Positions 31,589 through 41,760 of a stretch of 64,000 bases of DNA are shown piece after piece. The DNA is taken from assembly GCF_900200035.1 (NCBI RefSeq), contig NZ_FZTC01000052.1, forward strand, positions 62,001 to 126,000. The letters run 5' to 3'. The stretch comes from Klebsiella grimontii. GTDB taxonomy: Bacteria > Pseudomonadota > Gammaproteobacteria > Enterobacterales > Enterobacteriaceae. The position numbers and the translations under genes were made by a program. The notes under the pieces were generated by a model that had not been told where the DNA came from, made no database searches, and worked only from the letters and a program-made list of their open reading frames with translations. Within the stretch, counting starts at the first letter, position 1. Every line of letters begins with the position of its first letter.

Positions 31589-32356
31589 ATGAAGACGCTG
31601 CATAAACCTACCGAGCGCGTTTTACTCATTCTGGAAACCTTAGCCAACGCGGACGGAATGACGCTTTCCGAGCTATCGCTCAAGACGGATATTTCAAAGG
31701 GAACCATTTTCCCGATCCTCAAATCACTGCAGTACCGGAAATATATCAGCCACGACGATCGCAACGGTATTTACACGCTGGGTATCTCATGCGCGGTGCT
31801 GGCCAGCTCAACGGTGGAAAAAGAGTTCTGGCTGAAAACGATCAATAGCGAAATGCACGCGGTGGTCAACGAATGCAATGAAGTTTGTCAGCTCGGCATT
31901 CTGGATGACGCCTGGGTGCTCTATGTTGATAAAGTCCAGGGCGACCAAACCGTGCAGCTGGTCTCTAAGGTAGGGACTCGCCTTCCGGCGATCTGCTCTG
32001 CGCTGGGCAAAGCGCTGCTGCATAAGCACCGCGACGAAGAGATTCTCGAGCTCTATCCGCAGGGTTTTCCCTCCGTTACCGCCCGCAGCGTGACCAATAT
32101 GGCTCAGCTTCGCCAGCAGCTGGAACGGGTCGCCGCCAGCGGTTATGCCATGGACGATCGGGAAATCAACGATGACACTATTTGCTTCGCGGTGCCGCTG
32201 CTGCAGAAAGGCGTCATTCTGGCGGCGATCAGCGTCTCCTTGCCCTCTTTCCGCGCCAGCGATGAGAAAACGCAGCAGGTCATTCGCGCGTTAAAAGAGG
32301 CAAAGGGTCGTATTGAGAGCGTGCTCAACAAGCTGCCGGATATCAAAAATTACTGA
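31589..32356 (+). CDS. IclR-family transcriptional regulator of the adjacent sugar-acid genes
   Basis: 255 residues: an N-terminal winged helix-turn-helix (about 8-65; PTERVLLILETLANADGMTLSELS) and a C-terminal IclR effector domain with KVGTRLPAICSALGKALL and CFAVPLLQKGVILAAISVSLP. IclR proteins bind small organic acids and usually control a neighbouring catabolic operon. It lies upstream of and parallel to three catabolic genes with a 229-nt gap that contains a strong inverted repeat, its probable operator. Not present at this locus in K-12. Confidence 0.9.
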   Translation: MKTLHKPTERVLLILETLANADGMTLSELSLKTDISKGTIFPILKSLQYRKYISHDDRNGIYTLGISCAVLASSTVEKEFWLKTINSEMHAVVNECNEVCQLGILDDAWVLYVDKVQGDQTVQLVSKVGTRLPAICSALGKALLHKHRDEEILELYPQGFPSVTARSVTNMAQLRQQLERVAASGYAMDDREINDDTICFAVPLLQKGVILAAISVSLPSFRASDEKTQQVIRALKEAKGRIESVLNKLPDIKNY

Positions 32357-32498
32357 TTTATTCGCCAACGGCGCCAGCGTAATTGTGATTACCCACACAA
32401 TACCGATATTTAATGATCCACCGCGGCGCCCGATTCTTCTGCATAATTCCCCGTCTATTCATTGATTTAACCAATCACCCATACGTCTTTTGCGTCAT

Positions 32499-32560
32499 TT
32501 GACTTCACGTCGAGGGCATGTTTACTTATGCCTAATCGCAAATACAAACACAGTTTGTAT
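32499..32560 (+). promoter_or_regulatory. Promoter and operator of the sugar-acid operon
   Basis: TTGACT (32499-32504), 17 bases and TTACTT (32522-32527) form a plausible sigma-70 promoter. Just downstream, ATACAAAC-ACA-GTTTGTAT (32542-32560) is a perfect 8-bp inverted repeat with a 3-base spacer, and a third half-site, ATACGAAC, begins at the last base of the repeat (32561-32568 region). A repressor bound there would block transcription 25 bases before the ATG. The IclR protein encoded upstream is the obvious candidate ligand. Confidence 0.6.
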
Positions 32561-32585
32561 ATACGAACAAACAAAGAGGTTAAAT

Positions 32586-33485
32586 ATGCAAAGTCGTTAT
32601 ATCACCCCGGCAATAACGGTTTTTGATGAGCAGGGCAGGCTGGATCCTGACGGAAACTTTCGCCTGTACGATTTCATTAAAAACAGCGTATCGGGATTTG
32701 TCGTCATGGGCAGTACCGGCGAGTTTTTCTCGCTGGATATGAAAACATCACGTCAGATAATTCAAATGGCGGCAGAATTCCCCCGTCAGGGAATAAAGGC
32801 CTATGCGGGAGCCAGCCGCATGGATATTGACGAATGCGTAGAGCTGGCAAACTACGCTGATGAGTGCGGGCTGGATGGCGTCATGATTATCAGCCCGTGG
32901 TACTTCCGCCTGACGGATGAAGGCATTTATACCTTTTATAGCCAGATTGCTCGCCGCACCGCCGCCAAAATATTCATCTATAACTTTCCGGAGCGCACCG
33001 GCTATTCCGTCTCGCCGGAGGTCTGTTTACGACTCGCCAGAGAGTTCCCAAACATTATCGGTCTTAAAGATACTATTCCGGACACCAATCATACGTCGCA
33101 GGTGATTCGCCAGGTAAAATCTGAGCTGCCGTATTTTGAAGTCTACGCCGGTTATGACAATAACTTCGCGCACAATGTCCTGTCAGGAGGCAATGGATGT
33201 ATCGGCGGGTTATCCAATATTTGCCCTGAGCTATTCCGCGACTGGATGCAGGCATTTAGCGATAACGATTTACCGCAAATTAGGCGGTATCAACAAAAAG
33301 TGGATGGGTTAATGGATATTTACGCGGTTAACGATCCGTTCATTCCAACATTTAAAAAAGCATTACAGCTGCGCGGAATTATTCAGTCCGACCGCTGCAC
33401 GCCACCGTTTAGCTCGCTCGCCACCTGCCAGACCGAAAGTATTCAGCGGATACTTTCCCGTGCGGGTATTGAAATTAATGCCTGA
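32586..33485 (+). CDS. DapA/DHDPS-family lyase (probable 2-keto-3-deoxy sugar-acid aldolase or dehydratase)
   Basis: 299-residue class I aldolase-family protein. GSTGE (42-46) is the family carboxylate-binding motif, YNFP has the proton-relay Tyr at 132, and IIGLKDT places the Schiff-base lysine at 161. Family members include dihydrodipicolinate synthase, N-acetylneuraminate lyase and 2-keto-3-deoxygluconate aldolases (YagE/YjhH). The neighbouring UxaA-type dehydratase and transporter favour a 2-keto-3-deoxyaldonate substrate; this is inference. Start at ATG 32586 after AAAGAGG; the frame is open to 32490 but that part spans the operator. Confidence 0.9.
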   Translation: MQSRYITPAITVFDEQGRLDPDGNFRLYDFIKNSVSGFVVMGSTGEFFSLDMKTSRQIIQMAAEFPRQGIKAYAGASRMDIDECVELANYADECGLDGVMIISPWYFRLTDEGIYTFYSQIARRTAAKIFIYNFPERTGYSVSPEVCLRLAREFPNIIGLKDTIPDTNHTSQVIRQVKSELPYFEVYAGYDNNFAHNVLSGGNGCIGGLSNICPELFRDWMQAFSDNDLPQIRRYQQKVDGLMDIYAVNDPFIPTFKKALQLRGIIQSDRCTPPFSSLATCQTESIQRILSRAGIEINA

Positions 33486-33503
33486 CCCCTACGTGGAGGT
33501 ATT

Positions 33504-34814
33504 ATGAAAACCATCACAGCTTACGATAATCCGGCCCTCAATTCAGCGATTACCAAATCATGGAAGCGTCTGGTGCCGCTGATGTTTATTTTGTACTTCA
33601 TCGCCTTTATCGACAGGGTGAACGTGGGATTCGCCAAAGAGGCGATGCAGGTGGATATTGGGCTCTCCAATTCCGCTTTTGCCCTCGGCGCGGGGATCTT
33701 TTTCGCCGCCTATGCGCTGTTTGGCATCCCCGCCAACCTGATCCTCAATAAAATCGGCGCGCAGAAATGGTTAAGTATCACCACCGTGCTGTGGGGCGTC
33801 CTCTCTGCCCTTACCGGGCTGGTGCAGACGGAAACCCAGTTTATCGTCCTGCGCTTTTTACTGGGATTAGGCGAAGCCGGTTTTTATCCCGGTATCCTGC
33901 TGCTGGCCTCCATCTACTTTCCCAATAAAGTTCGCGCCTCCGTCGTCGGTATCTTCGTGCTCGGCGTACCGCTGGCGTTAACCTTAGGCTCGCCTATCTC
34001 CGGGGCGCTTCTGGAAATGCACGGCTTCCTCGGCAGGCCCGGCTGGTTCTGGATGTTCTTTATCGAAGGCATTCCGGCGGTCATCATGGGGATCTTCGCC
34101 TGGTTCTGGCTTGACGATACGCCAGCCAAAGCGCGCTTCCTCAACGACGAAGAGAAAAAGGCGCTGATTGCCCAGCTTCAGCAGGAGCAGCGGCAGACGG
34201 AAACCAGCAGCGTCGGCACCGCGCTGAAAAGCCTGAAAGTCTGGCACCTGGCGCTGATCTACGGCACCATCCAGATCAGCGTTTACGGGCTGATGTTCTT
34301 CCTGCCTTCGCAAGTCGCCTCGCTAATGGGCTCCACGCTCGGCTTTAAGGAGTCGCTGGTCGCCGCCATTCCCTGGGCCTGCTCCGCCGTCGGCGTCTAT
34401 TACATTCCGCGTCTGGCGGACAAAATGCCGGCCCGCCGGGTACTGATTTCGGTCATCTGTATGCTGGCTGCGGCGCTGGGGCTGTTTGTTTCCGCCTGGT
34501 CCGGCCCGGTACTCGCCATTGCCGCGCTCTCGCTATCGGCCATCGGCTTCCTCTCCGTGCAACCTATCTTCTGGACTTTCCCGGCGCAGATTGTGTCAGG
34601 CTCAGCGCTGGCCGCCAGTATCGGCTTTTGCACCACCATGGGCGCATTTTGCAGCTTCCTCGCGCCGCTGATTCGCGTTGAGGTCGATGCCTTCTTCGGC
34701 AACGATTCGGCGGGGCTAGTCGCCTTGTCGCTTATCACCGTCTGCTGTGCGCTGCTGATTGCCGCCCTCGCGGGCAGAAAAGCGACAAACGGCGTCGCGG
34801 TCCCCCATCACTAA
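33504..34814 (+). CDS. MFS transporter of the anion:cation symporter family, likely for a sugar acid
   Basis: 436 residues with about 12 hydrophobic helices. FIDRVNVGFAKEAMQVDIGLSNSAFALGAGIFF and FLLGLGEAGFYPGILLLASIYFP are signatures of the ACS family, whose members carry hexuronates, galactonate, glucarate and phthalates. A central cytoplasmic loop (about 205-240) separates the two halves. It starts 18 nt after the aldolase-like gene with TGGAGG before the ATG, so it belongs to the same operon. The substrate is not known. Confidence 0.9.
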   Translation: MKTITAYDNPALNSAITKSWKRLVPLMFILYFIAFIDRVNVGFAKEAMQVDIGLSNSAFALGAGIFFAAYALFGIPANLILNKIGAQKWLSITTVLWGVLSALTGLVQTETQFIVLRFLLGLGEAGFYPGILLLASIYFPNKVRASVVGIFVLGVPLALTLGSPISGALLEMHGFLGRPGWFWMFFIEGIPAVIMGIFAWFWLDDTPAKARFLNDEEKKALIAQLQQEQRQTETSSVGTALKSLKVWHLALIYGTIQISVYGLMFFLPSQVASLMGSTLGFKESLVAAIPWACSAVGVYYIPRLADKMPARRVLISVICMLAAALGLFVSAWSGPVLAIAALSLSAIGFLSVQPIFWTFPAQIVSGSALAASIGFCTTMGAFCSFLAPLIRVEVDAFFGNDSAGLVALSLITVCCALLIAALAGRKATNGVAVPHH

Positions 34815-34847
34815 GTCCTGACGCGCGTATAACAAAGGATAAATAAC

Positions 34848-36443
34848 ATGCAGACCATCTTAAAAATTGACCCTACCGATAACCTGATCGTTGCGCTGCA
34901 GGACTTACGCAAAGAGCAGCAGGTAAACTGGAACGATGAAGCCTACGTTCTGCGTAGCGATGTCAAAGCCAAGCATAAATTCGCCACCGAGGATATTGCG
35001 CCCGGCGATATCGTTTCGCTGTACGGCGTACCGGTCGGCAAAGCGACGCGGCCCATTGCCCGCGGCGAAGCCATCACTACCGACAATATCAAACACTACG
35101 CGGCCCAGGTTTCGCTTGACGACGTCGCGCCTTATGACTGGCAGCAGCCCGATGTGTCCGCCTGGCAGCAGCGGACGTTTAAGGGGATCGTTCGTGAAGA
35201 TGGCCGGGTCGCCACCGCGAACTACTGGCTGGTCATTCCGCTGGTATTCTGTGAAAACCGCAACGTTCAGCGCGTCACCGACGCATTAAACGACGCTCTC
35301 GGCTACGCCAATAACGGCCTGAAAAATTTTGCTCGCCAGGTGACCTCGGCGGGGGCCTTAAACGATACCCGGCATCTGCCCTTCCCGCATCTTGACGGTA
35401 TCCGCTGTATTACCGTCAACTCCGGCTGCGGCGGCGCCACCTCGGACAGCATGACCATGTGCGACGTGCTGGCCGCCTATTCCGATCATCCCAACGTTCT
35501 TGGGGTGACGGTCTTTGCCCTCGGCTGTGAAAAAGCGCGAATTGTCGATTTCAAGGCCGCGCTGGCGAAGCGCAACCCGAACTTCAGCAAACCGATTATT
35601 TATTTCAGGCAGCAGGACTGGAGTAGCGAAGAAAAAATGATGCAGGATGCGTTGACCGAAACCTATAACGCGATCCGCGAAGCCCCCGTCGCCGAGCGGC
35701 AGAACGTCCCACTCTCCCGGCTCAAAATCGGCGTGAAGTGCGGCGCCTCCGACGGTTTCTCGGGGATCAGCGCAAACCCGGCGATGGGTGAGGTTTCAGA
35801 TCGTCTTGTCGCCCTCGGCGGCGCGTCGGGGCTGGCGGAATTCCCCGAGCTGTGCGGCGCGGAAGGGGATATCGTTCAGCGCTGCACGACCCGCGAGCTG
35901 AAAGAGAAGTTTCTGTCGCTGATGAAAAACTATGAGCATGTCGCGAACTTCTTCGGCACCACCATCGCCGATAATCCCAGCCCGGGAAACATTGCCGATG
36001 GGCTGATCACTGACGCTATCAAATCCGCCGGCGCGGCGAAAAAAGGCGGCAGGGCGCCGGTAAGCGCGGTATGCGACTATGCCGAACCGATGGGAGAAAG
36101 CGGCCTTTCGCTGGTCTGTACGCCGGGCAACGATGTGGATGCGGTAACGGGCCTGGTCGCGGCGGGGTGCAACGTGGTGATCTTCTCAACCGGGTTAGGT
36201 ACGCCGACGGGAAACCCCATCGTGCCGGTGCTTAAGGTTTCAACCAACTCCGCGCTGGCGAAAAAGATGCCGGACATTATCGATTATGACTGCGGGCCGA
36301 TTATCGAAGGTACGCCGCTGGCGGACATCGCCGACGGCCTGTTTGAGAAAATCATCGCCACCGCCAGCGGAACCTGGCGCACCAAAGCGGATGCGCTCGA
36401 ACAGTATGATTTTATGTTGTGGAAGCGCTCTCTGGAGCTGTAG
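34848..36443 (+). CDS. UxaA-family sugar-acid dehydratase (altronate/galactarate dehydratase type)
   Basis: 531 residues: an N-terminal SAF domain (about 5-90, with DIAPGDIVSLYGVPVGKATRPIARGE) and a C-terminal UxaA/GarD domain. Conserved pieces are VNSGCGGATSD, ALGCEKARI, GVKCGASDGFSGISANPAMG and FSTGLGTPTGNP; the cysteines probably hold an iron centre. E. coli UxaA has 495 residues and GarD 523. The family dehydrates aldonates or aldarates to 2-keto-3-deoxy acids, the class of compound a DapA-type aldolase would split. Last gene of the operon, followed by a terminator. Confidence 0.9.
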   Translation: MQTILKIDPTDNLIVALQDLRKEQQVNWNDEAYVLRSDVKAKHKFATEDIAPGDIVSLYGVPVGKATRPIARGEAITTDNIKHYAAQVSLDDVAPYDWQQPDVSAWQQRTFKGIVREDGRVATANYWLVIPLVFCENRNVQRVTDALNDALGYANNGLKNFARQVTSAGALNDTRHLPFPHLDGIRCITVNSGCGGATSDSMTMCDVLAAYSDHPNVLGVTVFALGCEKARIVDFKAALAKRNPNFSKPIIYFRQQDWSSEEKMMQDALTETYNAIREAPVAERQNVPLSRLKIGVKCGASDGFSGISANPAMGEVSDRLVALGGASGLAEFPELCGAEGDIVQRCTTRELKEKFLSLMKNYEHVANFFGTTIADNPSPGNIADGLITDAIKSAGAAKKGGRAPVSAVCDYAEPMGESGLSLVCTPGNDVDAVTGLVAAGCNVVIFSTGLGTPTGNPIVPVLKVSTNSALAKKMPDIIDYDCGPIIEGTPLADIADGLFEKIIATASGTWRTKADALEQYDFMLWKRSLEL

Positions 36444-36452
36444 GAATCCAGC

Positions 36453-36480
36453 AAAACGCCCGGCAGACGCCGGGCGTTTT
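36453..36480. terminator. Bidirectional terminator between the UxaA-type gene and livF
   Basis: A perfect 12-bp stem AAAACGCCCGGC/GCCGGGCGTTTT with loop AGAC gives T-runs on both strands. It lies 9 nt after the dehydratase stop and 7 nt from the livF stop, serving both convergent operons. Confidence 0.93.
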
Positions 36481-36487
36481 GACTTCA

Positions 36488-37201
36488 CTAGCCGCCCAGA
36501 TAGGCGCTACGTACCGCTTCATTCGCCAGCAGCGCGTCGCCGGTATCCTCCAGCACCACGTGGCCGTTTTCCAGCACGTAGCCGCGGTCGGCCAGCTTCA
36601 GCGCCTGGTTGGCGTTCTGCTCGACGAGGAAGATGGTCATCCCCTGCTCGCGCAGCTGTTCAATGGTGTCGAAGATTTGCTGAATGATGATCGGCGCCAG
36701 ACCGAGCGAAGGCTCATCCAACAGCAGCAGGCGCGGCTGGCTCATTAGCGCGCGACCGATGGCCAGCATCTGCTGCTCGCCGCCGGACATGGTGCCCGCC
36801 CGCTGAACCCGACGCTCATGCAGGCGCGGAAACAGCTCATAGACCCACTTGATGCGGGTCTGGAACTGGTCGCGGTCGGCAAAGAAACCGCCCATCGCCA
36901 GGTTCTCTTCCACCGTCATCCGCGAGAAGACGCGACGCCCTTCCGGTACAATCGCCACCGCTTCGCGCATGATTTTCGCCGTCTGCCAGTCGGTAATATC
37001 TTTACCGTCGAACACCACGCGTCCGCTGGAGGCGCGCGGGTCGCCGCACAGGGTGCCCAGCAGGGTGGTTTTCCCCGCGCCGTTCGCGCCAATCAGGGTG
37101 ACAATCTCTCCCTGATTGATATGCAGGCTGACGTTGTGCAGCGCCTGGATCTTGCCGTAGTGCGCGCTGACGTTGTCAAAAGATAACATCACTTTTTCCA
37201 T
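36488..37201 (-). CDS. livF: Branched-chain amino acid ABC transporter ATPase LivF
   Basis: One of the two ATPases of the LIV-I/LS importer, 237 residues as in E. coli. Walker A GANGAGKTT (about 38-46), ABC signature MSGGEQQML, Walker B LLLLDEPSLGLAP. Start: ATG at 37201 (MEKVMLSF), one base after the livG stop; the longer frame begins inside livG. Last gene of livKHMGF. Confidence 0.97.
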   Translation of the reverse strand: MEKVMLSFDNVSAHYGKIQALHNVSLHINQGEIVTLIGANGAGKTTLLGTLCGDPRASSGRVVFDGKDITDWQTAKIMREAVAIVPEGRRVFSRMTVEENLAMGGFFADRDQFQTRIKWVYELFPRLHERRVQRAGTMSGGEQQMLAIGRALMSQPRLLLLDEPSLGLAPIIIQQIFDTIEQLREQGMTIFLVEQNANQALKLADRGYVLENGHVVLEDTGDALLANEAVRSAYLGG

Positions 37202-37202
37202 C

Positions 37203-37970
37203 TTATGCCTCACCAAGGTATGCGCGGATCACGTCCGGGTTGTTGCGGATCTCTTCCGGCGTACCGTTGGCCAGCGGCGTACCCTGGTTTACCACGTAAA
37301 TACGGTCGGAAATGCCCATCACCAGCTTCATATCGTGCTCAATCAGCAGGATAGTGGTGTTGTGATGGCTGCGCAGCTCGGCGATCAGTTCGTCCAGCTC
37401 TTTGGTCTCTTTCGGGTTCAGCCCCGCCGCCGGTTCATCCAGCATCAGGATTTCCGGCTGAGTCACCATACAGCGGGCAATCTCCAGACGACGCTGGTCG
37501 CCGTAGGCCAGGTTGCTGGCCTGACGGTTGGCGTGCTCAAGCAGGCCGATACGCTCAAGCCAGGTCGCTGCGCGATCGAGCGCTTCGCTCTGGGCGCGGC
37601 GGAAGGATGGCGTCTTCAGCAGGCCGGAGAAAACCCCGGTTTTCAGCTGCTGATGCTGCGCCACCAGCAGGTTTTCAATCACCGTCATTTCGCGGAACAG
37701 ACGCACGTGCTGGAAAGTTCGCACCACGCCCATGCGGGCGATCTGCTGGCCCGGCAGCCCTTCCAGGTGCTGGTCGCGCAGCATAATGGTGCCGCCGGTT
37801 GGCTTATAGAAACCGGTCAGGCAGTTGAAGACGGTGGTTTTGCCCGCGCCGTTAGGGCCGATAAGCGAAACGATTTCCCGCTCGCGCAGCTCCAGCGACA
37901 CGTTGTTGACCGCCAGCAGGCCGCCAAAACGCATCATCAGACCGTTTACGGATAATAATGGCTGACTCAT
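37203..37970 (-). CDS. livG: Branched-chain amino acid ABC transporter ATPase LivG
   Basis: 255 residues as in E. coli. Walker [10 protein letters not shown] near residue 37, signature [13 protein letters not shown] (the LivG-type variant of LSGGQ), Walker [16 protein letters not shown]. Pairs with LivF on the LivHM membrane domain. Its start overlaps the livM stop by 4 nt (ATGA). Confidence 0.97.
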   Translation of the reverse strand: MSQPLLSVNGLMMRFGGLLAVNNVSLELREREIVSLIGPNGAGKTTVFNCLTGFYKPTGGTIMLRDQHLEGLPGQQIARMGVVRTFQHVRLFREMTVIENLLVAQHQQLKTGVFSGLLKTPSFRRAQSEALDRAATWLERIGLLEHANRQASNLAYGDQRRLEIARCMVTQPEILMLDEPAAGLNPKETKELDELIAELRSHHNTTILLIEHDMKLVMGISDRIYVVNQGTPLANGTPEEIRNNPDVIRAYLGEA

Positions 37971-39247
37971 GCCTGCTCTCCTTCTTTGGCCTGCCCATTT
38001 TTCAGCTTCAGCTGTGGACGGGTCATCGGCAGAAGCCCCTGCGGACGCCAGATCATCATCAGTACCATCAGCGCACCCAGCATCAGCATGCTGTATTCAT
38101 TGAAATCACGCATCAGCTCGCGCGAAACTACCAGCAGAACCGCCGCCAGGATCACCGCGAACTGCGAACCCATACCGCCGAGAACCACAATCGCCAGCAC
38201 AAAGGCCGACTCGGCGAAGGTAAAGGATTCCGGGCTGACGAAGCCCTGACGGGCGGCGAACAAGGTGCCGGCAAAACCGGCAAACGCGGCGCTGATGGTA
38301 AAAGCGGTCAGCTTGATGCGCGTCGGGCTGAGGCCCAGCGAGCGACAGGCGATTTCATCTTCGCGCAGCGCTTCCCACGCGCGGCCCAGCGGCATCCGCA
38401 GCAGACGGTTAATCACGAACAGACTTAACACCACCAGCAGCAGAGCGACCAGGTAGAGGAAAATGACGCGATCGGAGGGGTCGTACTTCACGCCAAAGAA
38501 GTTGCTGAACGTATCCCAGCCGCCTTCACGGGCGCTGCGGCTAAATTCAAGGCCGAAGAGCGTCGGTTTTGGGATCTGGCTAATGCCGTTCGGGCCGCCG
38601 GTTATTTCGGTGTTGTTAAGCAGCAGGATGCGCACGATTTCGCCGAAGCCGAGCGTGACAATCGCCAGATAGTCGCCGCGCAGACGCAGGACCGGGAAGC
38701 CAAGCAGGAAGCCCGCTGCCGCCGACACCAGCCCCGCCAGCGGCAGACAGGTCCAGAACCCCAGGCCGTAATAGTGGTTCAGTAGCGCAAAGGTATAGGC
38801 GCCGATGGCATAAAAGCCGCCGTAGCCCAGCACTAACAGGCCGGAAAGCCCCACCACCACGTTAAGTCCCAGGCCGAGGATGATATAGATCATCGTCAGG
38901 GTAGCGATATCCACCGTCCCGCGCGACACCATAAACGGCCACGCCACGGCGATAACCAGCAGGGCGATCAGGAACAGCTTCTGTTTTACCGTCGAACCGT
39001 CGATAGCCGGCAGAATAAACTTCGGCCCGGAGACGTTCTTAATGGTTTTCTGGAAAACAGGACGCAGCAGCTGGAAGAAGAAGACCACTGCGGTACCGAT
39101 ATAGATCCACTGCCAGCGGATATCGGCGGCGGTATCCACCACCAGTTTGGTGCCGTCCAGCTCCAGCTGCACGCCCATAAAGACGCCCGCCAGAATAAAG
39201 AACATCACCGCGGACAGCAGCGCCATCGCAAAATGCATCGGTTTCAT
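37967..39247 (-). CDS. livM: Branched-chain amino acid ABC transporter permease LivM
   Basis: Inner-membrane permease of 426 residues (E. coli 425). A long N-terminal extension with two or three helices precedes the core permease, where [27 protein letters not shown] is a LivM signature. [19 protein letters not shown] is the ATPase-contacting loop. Starts inside the livH stop (4-nt overlap). Confidence 0.97.
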   Translation of the reverse strand: MKPMHFAMALLSAVMFFILAGVFMGVQLELDGTKLVVDTAADIRWQWIYIGTAVVFFFQLLRPVFQKTIKNVSGPKFILPAIDGSTVKQKLFLIALLVIAVAWPFMVSRGTVDIATLTMIYIILGLGLNVVVGLSGLLVLGYGGFYAIGAYTFALLNHYYGLGFWTCLPLAGLVSAAAGFLLGFPVLRLRGDYLAIVTLGFGEIVRILLLNNTEITGGPNGISQIPKPTLFGLEFSRSAREGGWDTFSNFFGVKYDPSDRVIFLYLVALLLVVLSLFVINRLLRMPLGRAWEALREDEIACRSLGLSPTRIKLTAFTISAAFAGFAGTLFAARQGFVSPESFTFAESAFVLAIVVLGGMGSQFAVILAAVLLVVSRELMRDFNEYSMLMLGALMVLMMIWRPQGLLPMTRPQLKLKNGQAKEGEQA

Positions 39248-40170
39248 ACTTTTTCTACCTCCGGACGACCCAGGATACCGGTAGGCATCACCAGCAGAAC
39301 CAGGATCAGCAGCGCGAAGGAGACCACGTCTTTATATTCCGTGCTGAGATAGGCAGAAGAGAGCGCTTCGGCGATACCGAGGATCAGCCCGCCGATCATC
39401 GCCCCAGGAATGCTGCCGATACCGCCAAGAACCGCCGCGGTGAAGGCCTTCATCCCGGCCATAAAGCCGATGTACGGGTTGATAACGCCGTAAAACTGAC
39501 CGAGCAGAACCCCGGCAACCGCCGCCATTGCCGCACCGATAACAAACGTCAGCGCAATCACGCGGTCGGTGTTAATCCCGAGCAGGCTGGCCATTTTCAG
39601 ATCTTCCGCGCAGGCGCGGCAGGCGCGCCCCATGCGGGAATAGCGGATAAACAGCGTCAGCGCCAGCATCGCGATAAACGTCACCACCCAGATAACCAGC
39701 TGCATGGTGGTAATGGTCGCGGAGAAGTTGTCGCTGCTGCCCACCGTCCACTGGCCGTTAAACAGGCTTGGCAGCGCGACATCGCGCGAACCTTCCGTCA
39801 GGCTGACGTAGTTTTGCAGGAAGATGGACATCCCGATGGCGGAGATCAGCGCAATCAGGCGTTTGGAGCTGCGCACGGGCCGGTAGGCCACGCGTTCGAT
39901 ACTCCAGCCGTAGGCGCTGGCAATGACGATAGCGCCGACGAATCCGGCGGCAACCAGCAGCCAGCTGGTATCAATGCCCATCATCATCAGGGCGGCAATG
40001 ATCATGAAGGAGACGTAGCTGCCAATCATATAGACCTCGCCGTGGGCGAAGTTGATCATGCCGATAATGCCGTACACCATGGTATAGCCGATGGCAATCA
40101 GCGCGTAGGTGCTTCCCAGCGTGACGCCGTTAAACATCTGCTGCAGAAAATAGAGAAACTGCTCGGACAT
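39244..40170 (-). CDS. livH: Branched-chain amino acid ABC transporter permease LivH
   Basis: Inner-membrane permease of 308 residues, the E. coli length. [36 protein letters not shown] is the LivH N-terminal signature, and [18 protein letters not shown] the cytoplasmic coupling loop. It follows livK after 60 nt that contain a GC-rich hairpin. Confidence 0.97.
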   Translation of the reverse strand: MSEQFLYFLQQMFNGVTLGSTYALIAIGYTMVYGIIGMINFAHGEVYMIGSYVSFMIIAALMMMGIDTSWLLVAAGFVGAIVIASAYGWSIERVAYRPVRSSKRLIALISAIGMSIFLQNYVSLTEGSRDVALPSLFNGQWTVGSSDNFSATITTMQLVIWVVTFIAMLALTLFIRYSRMGRACRACAEDLKMASLLGINTDRVIALTFVIGAAMAAVAGVLLGQFYGVINPYIGFMAGMKAFTAAVLGGIGSIPGAMIGGLILGIAEALSSAYLSTEYKDVVSFALLILVLLVMPTGILGRPEVEKV

Positions 40171-40188
40171 AAGGTAACCTTTTTCTAC

Positions 40189-40209
40189 CCGCCCGCTTTG
40201 CGCGGGCGG
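40189..40209 (-). terminator. GC-rich hairpin between livK and livH (no T-run)
   Basis: CCGCCCGC (40189-40196) pairs with GCGGGCGG (40202-40209) over a 5-base loop. On the minus strand the stem is followed by TAGAAAAAGG, so it is not a classical terminator. Its place after the binding-protein gene suggests mRNA 3'-end protection or partial attenuation, giving more LivK than permease. Confidence 0.6.
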
Positions 40210-40230
40210 TGGGATAACTTGTCTTATGGC

Positions 40231-41340
40231 TTATTTCGCGAGGGTGGATGACCCGTCCGCGTGCCACTGGAAGACACCAAACTCAAATCCCTTCAAATCG
40301 CCTTTTTCGTCCCAATTCAGCGGCCCAATCACGGTTTTCGCGCCGTGAGCTTTCAGATCTTTGATTAAATCCAGCGGCTCCTGGCTTGCGGCCCGGTCCA
40401 TCGCCTGCGCCAGAGACTGCACGGCGGCGTAGGTGATCCAGACATACGGACCGCTCGGGTCTTTCTTCTCTGCTTTGAGCGCGTCAACGATAGCGCTGTT
40501 GGCCGGGTCCTGGTCATAGCGTTTCGGCATCGTGACCAGCATGCCTTCCGCCGCATCGCCCGCGATGTTGGACAGCGACGCGTTACCCACGCCTTCCGGG
40601 CCCATAAACACGGTTTTCAGGCCCACGGAGCGCGCCTGGCGCAGCATCTGGCCCATTTCCGGGTAGTAGCCGCCGTAGTAAACGAAGTCGATATTCTCTT
40701 TTTTCAGGCGCGCCAGCAGCGCGGAGAAGTCTTTTTCACCGGCGGTAATGCCGTCGAAGAAGACGATATTCGCGCCGCCTTTTTTCAGGCTCTCCTGGAC
40801 AGAACGCGCCAGGCCTTCACCGTACTGCTGCTTATCATGAATGATAGCAATACGCTGCGGTTTGACGGTTTCCATGATGTATTTTGCGGCGGTCGGCCCC
40901 TGCGAAGAGTCCAGACCGGCGGTACGCATGATGTACTGATAGCCGCGCTGGGTCAGCTCCGGGTTGGTTGCTCCCGGGGAGATCATCAGAATGCCTTCAT
41001 CTTCATAGATATCGGATGCCGGCTGAGTGGAAGAAGAACACAGGTGGCCGATAACGTACTGAATACCGTCATTGACGATTTTATTCGCCACCGCAACGGC
41101 CTGTTTCGGGTCGCAGGCGTCATCGTACTCCACGGCAACCAGCTTATCGCCCTTGATGCCGCCCTGGGCGTTAATATCTTTGATCGCCTGGCGCGCGCCG
41201 TTGAATTCCATATCGCCCCACTGGGCTACCGGGCCAGACATTGCGCCAACAACGGCGACCTTAATATCTTTGGCAAAAGCCGCCTGGGACATCGCCAGTG
41301 CGACTAACCCCGCGATAACCGTTTTCGCGTTCCTTTTCAT
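40231..41340 (-). CDS. livK: Leucine-specific periplasmic binding protein LivK
   Basis: Periplasmic leucine receptor of the LS system, 369 residues as in E. coli. A signal peptide ([25 protein letters not shown]) precedes the type I periplasmic fold beginning [39 protein letters not shown] is shared with LivJ. ATG at 41340 gives the E. coli N-terminus; the open frame runs 32 codons further upstream through leader sequence. First gene of livKHMGF. LivJ at 42396-43499 is the paralogue. Confidence 0.97.
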   Translation of the reverse strand: MKRNAKTVIAGLVALAMSQAAFAKDIKVAVVGAMSGPVAQWGDMEFNGARQAIKDINAQGGIKGDKLVAVEYDDACDPKQAVAVANKIVNDGIQYVIGHLCSSSTQPASDIYEDEGILMISPGATNPELTQRGYQYIMRTAGLDSSQGPTAAKYIMETVKPQRIAIIHDKQQYGEGLARSVQESLKKGGANIVFFDGITAGEKDFSALLARLKKENIDFVYYGGYYPEMGQMLRQARSVGLKTVFMGPEGVGNASLSNIAGDAAEGMLVTMPKRYDQDPANSAIVDALKAEKKDPSGPYVWITYAAVQSLAQAMDRAASQEPLDLIKDLKAHGAKTVIGPLNWDEKGDLKGFEFGVFQWHADGSSTLAK

Positions 41341-41760
41341 GCTGCAGAACCCCGTTCGTGATGTGGTGTAAATATTTTGTATTTTTATGGTTAAAAAGCA
41401 TTCTGTGCTTTTATTAAACAACGCTACTTTTACCATTATCTTTAATGGTTTAGCGAGGTTTTTTGCCTGAATCCAGAGTAAAATCTCTATTTTTCAGGCG
41501 ATTAAGCAAAGATAATATTCTGTATTTGCTGGAAGATAAACAAAAAAAGTCCAGTAAACAGCATAAAATAACGATACATAAGGCGGAATAAAACGCTACA
41601 TATCAGGTTAAAATTCTGCTTATTTTTCGATCCATGATGAATTGCACTACCCTGCTCCTTTCAGGAAAACGAATCCCCTGATGAACAGGCAAAAAAGGGC
41701 GCTCCGCCCGGCGGGGAATTTGGATACACTAACGCATCCGTTTTGACTGGACCCTCGCGT
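41341..41760. other. A/T-rich livK-panM intergenic region
   Basis: This 420-nt gap separates the divergent livK and panM genes and contains no open frame I can support. It is markedly A/T-rich between about 41360 and 41640, with several short A and T runs, as expected for the Lrp-controlled livK leader known in E. coli. A TACACT at 41725-41730 could be the panM -10. I could not assign a convincing promoter for livK. Confidence 0.45.
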
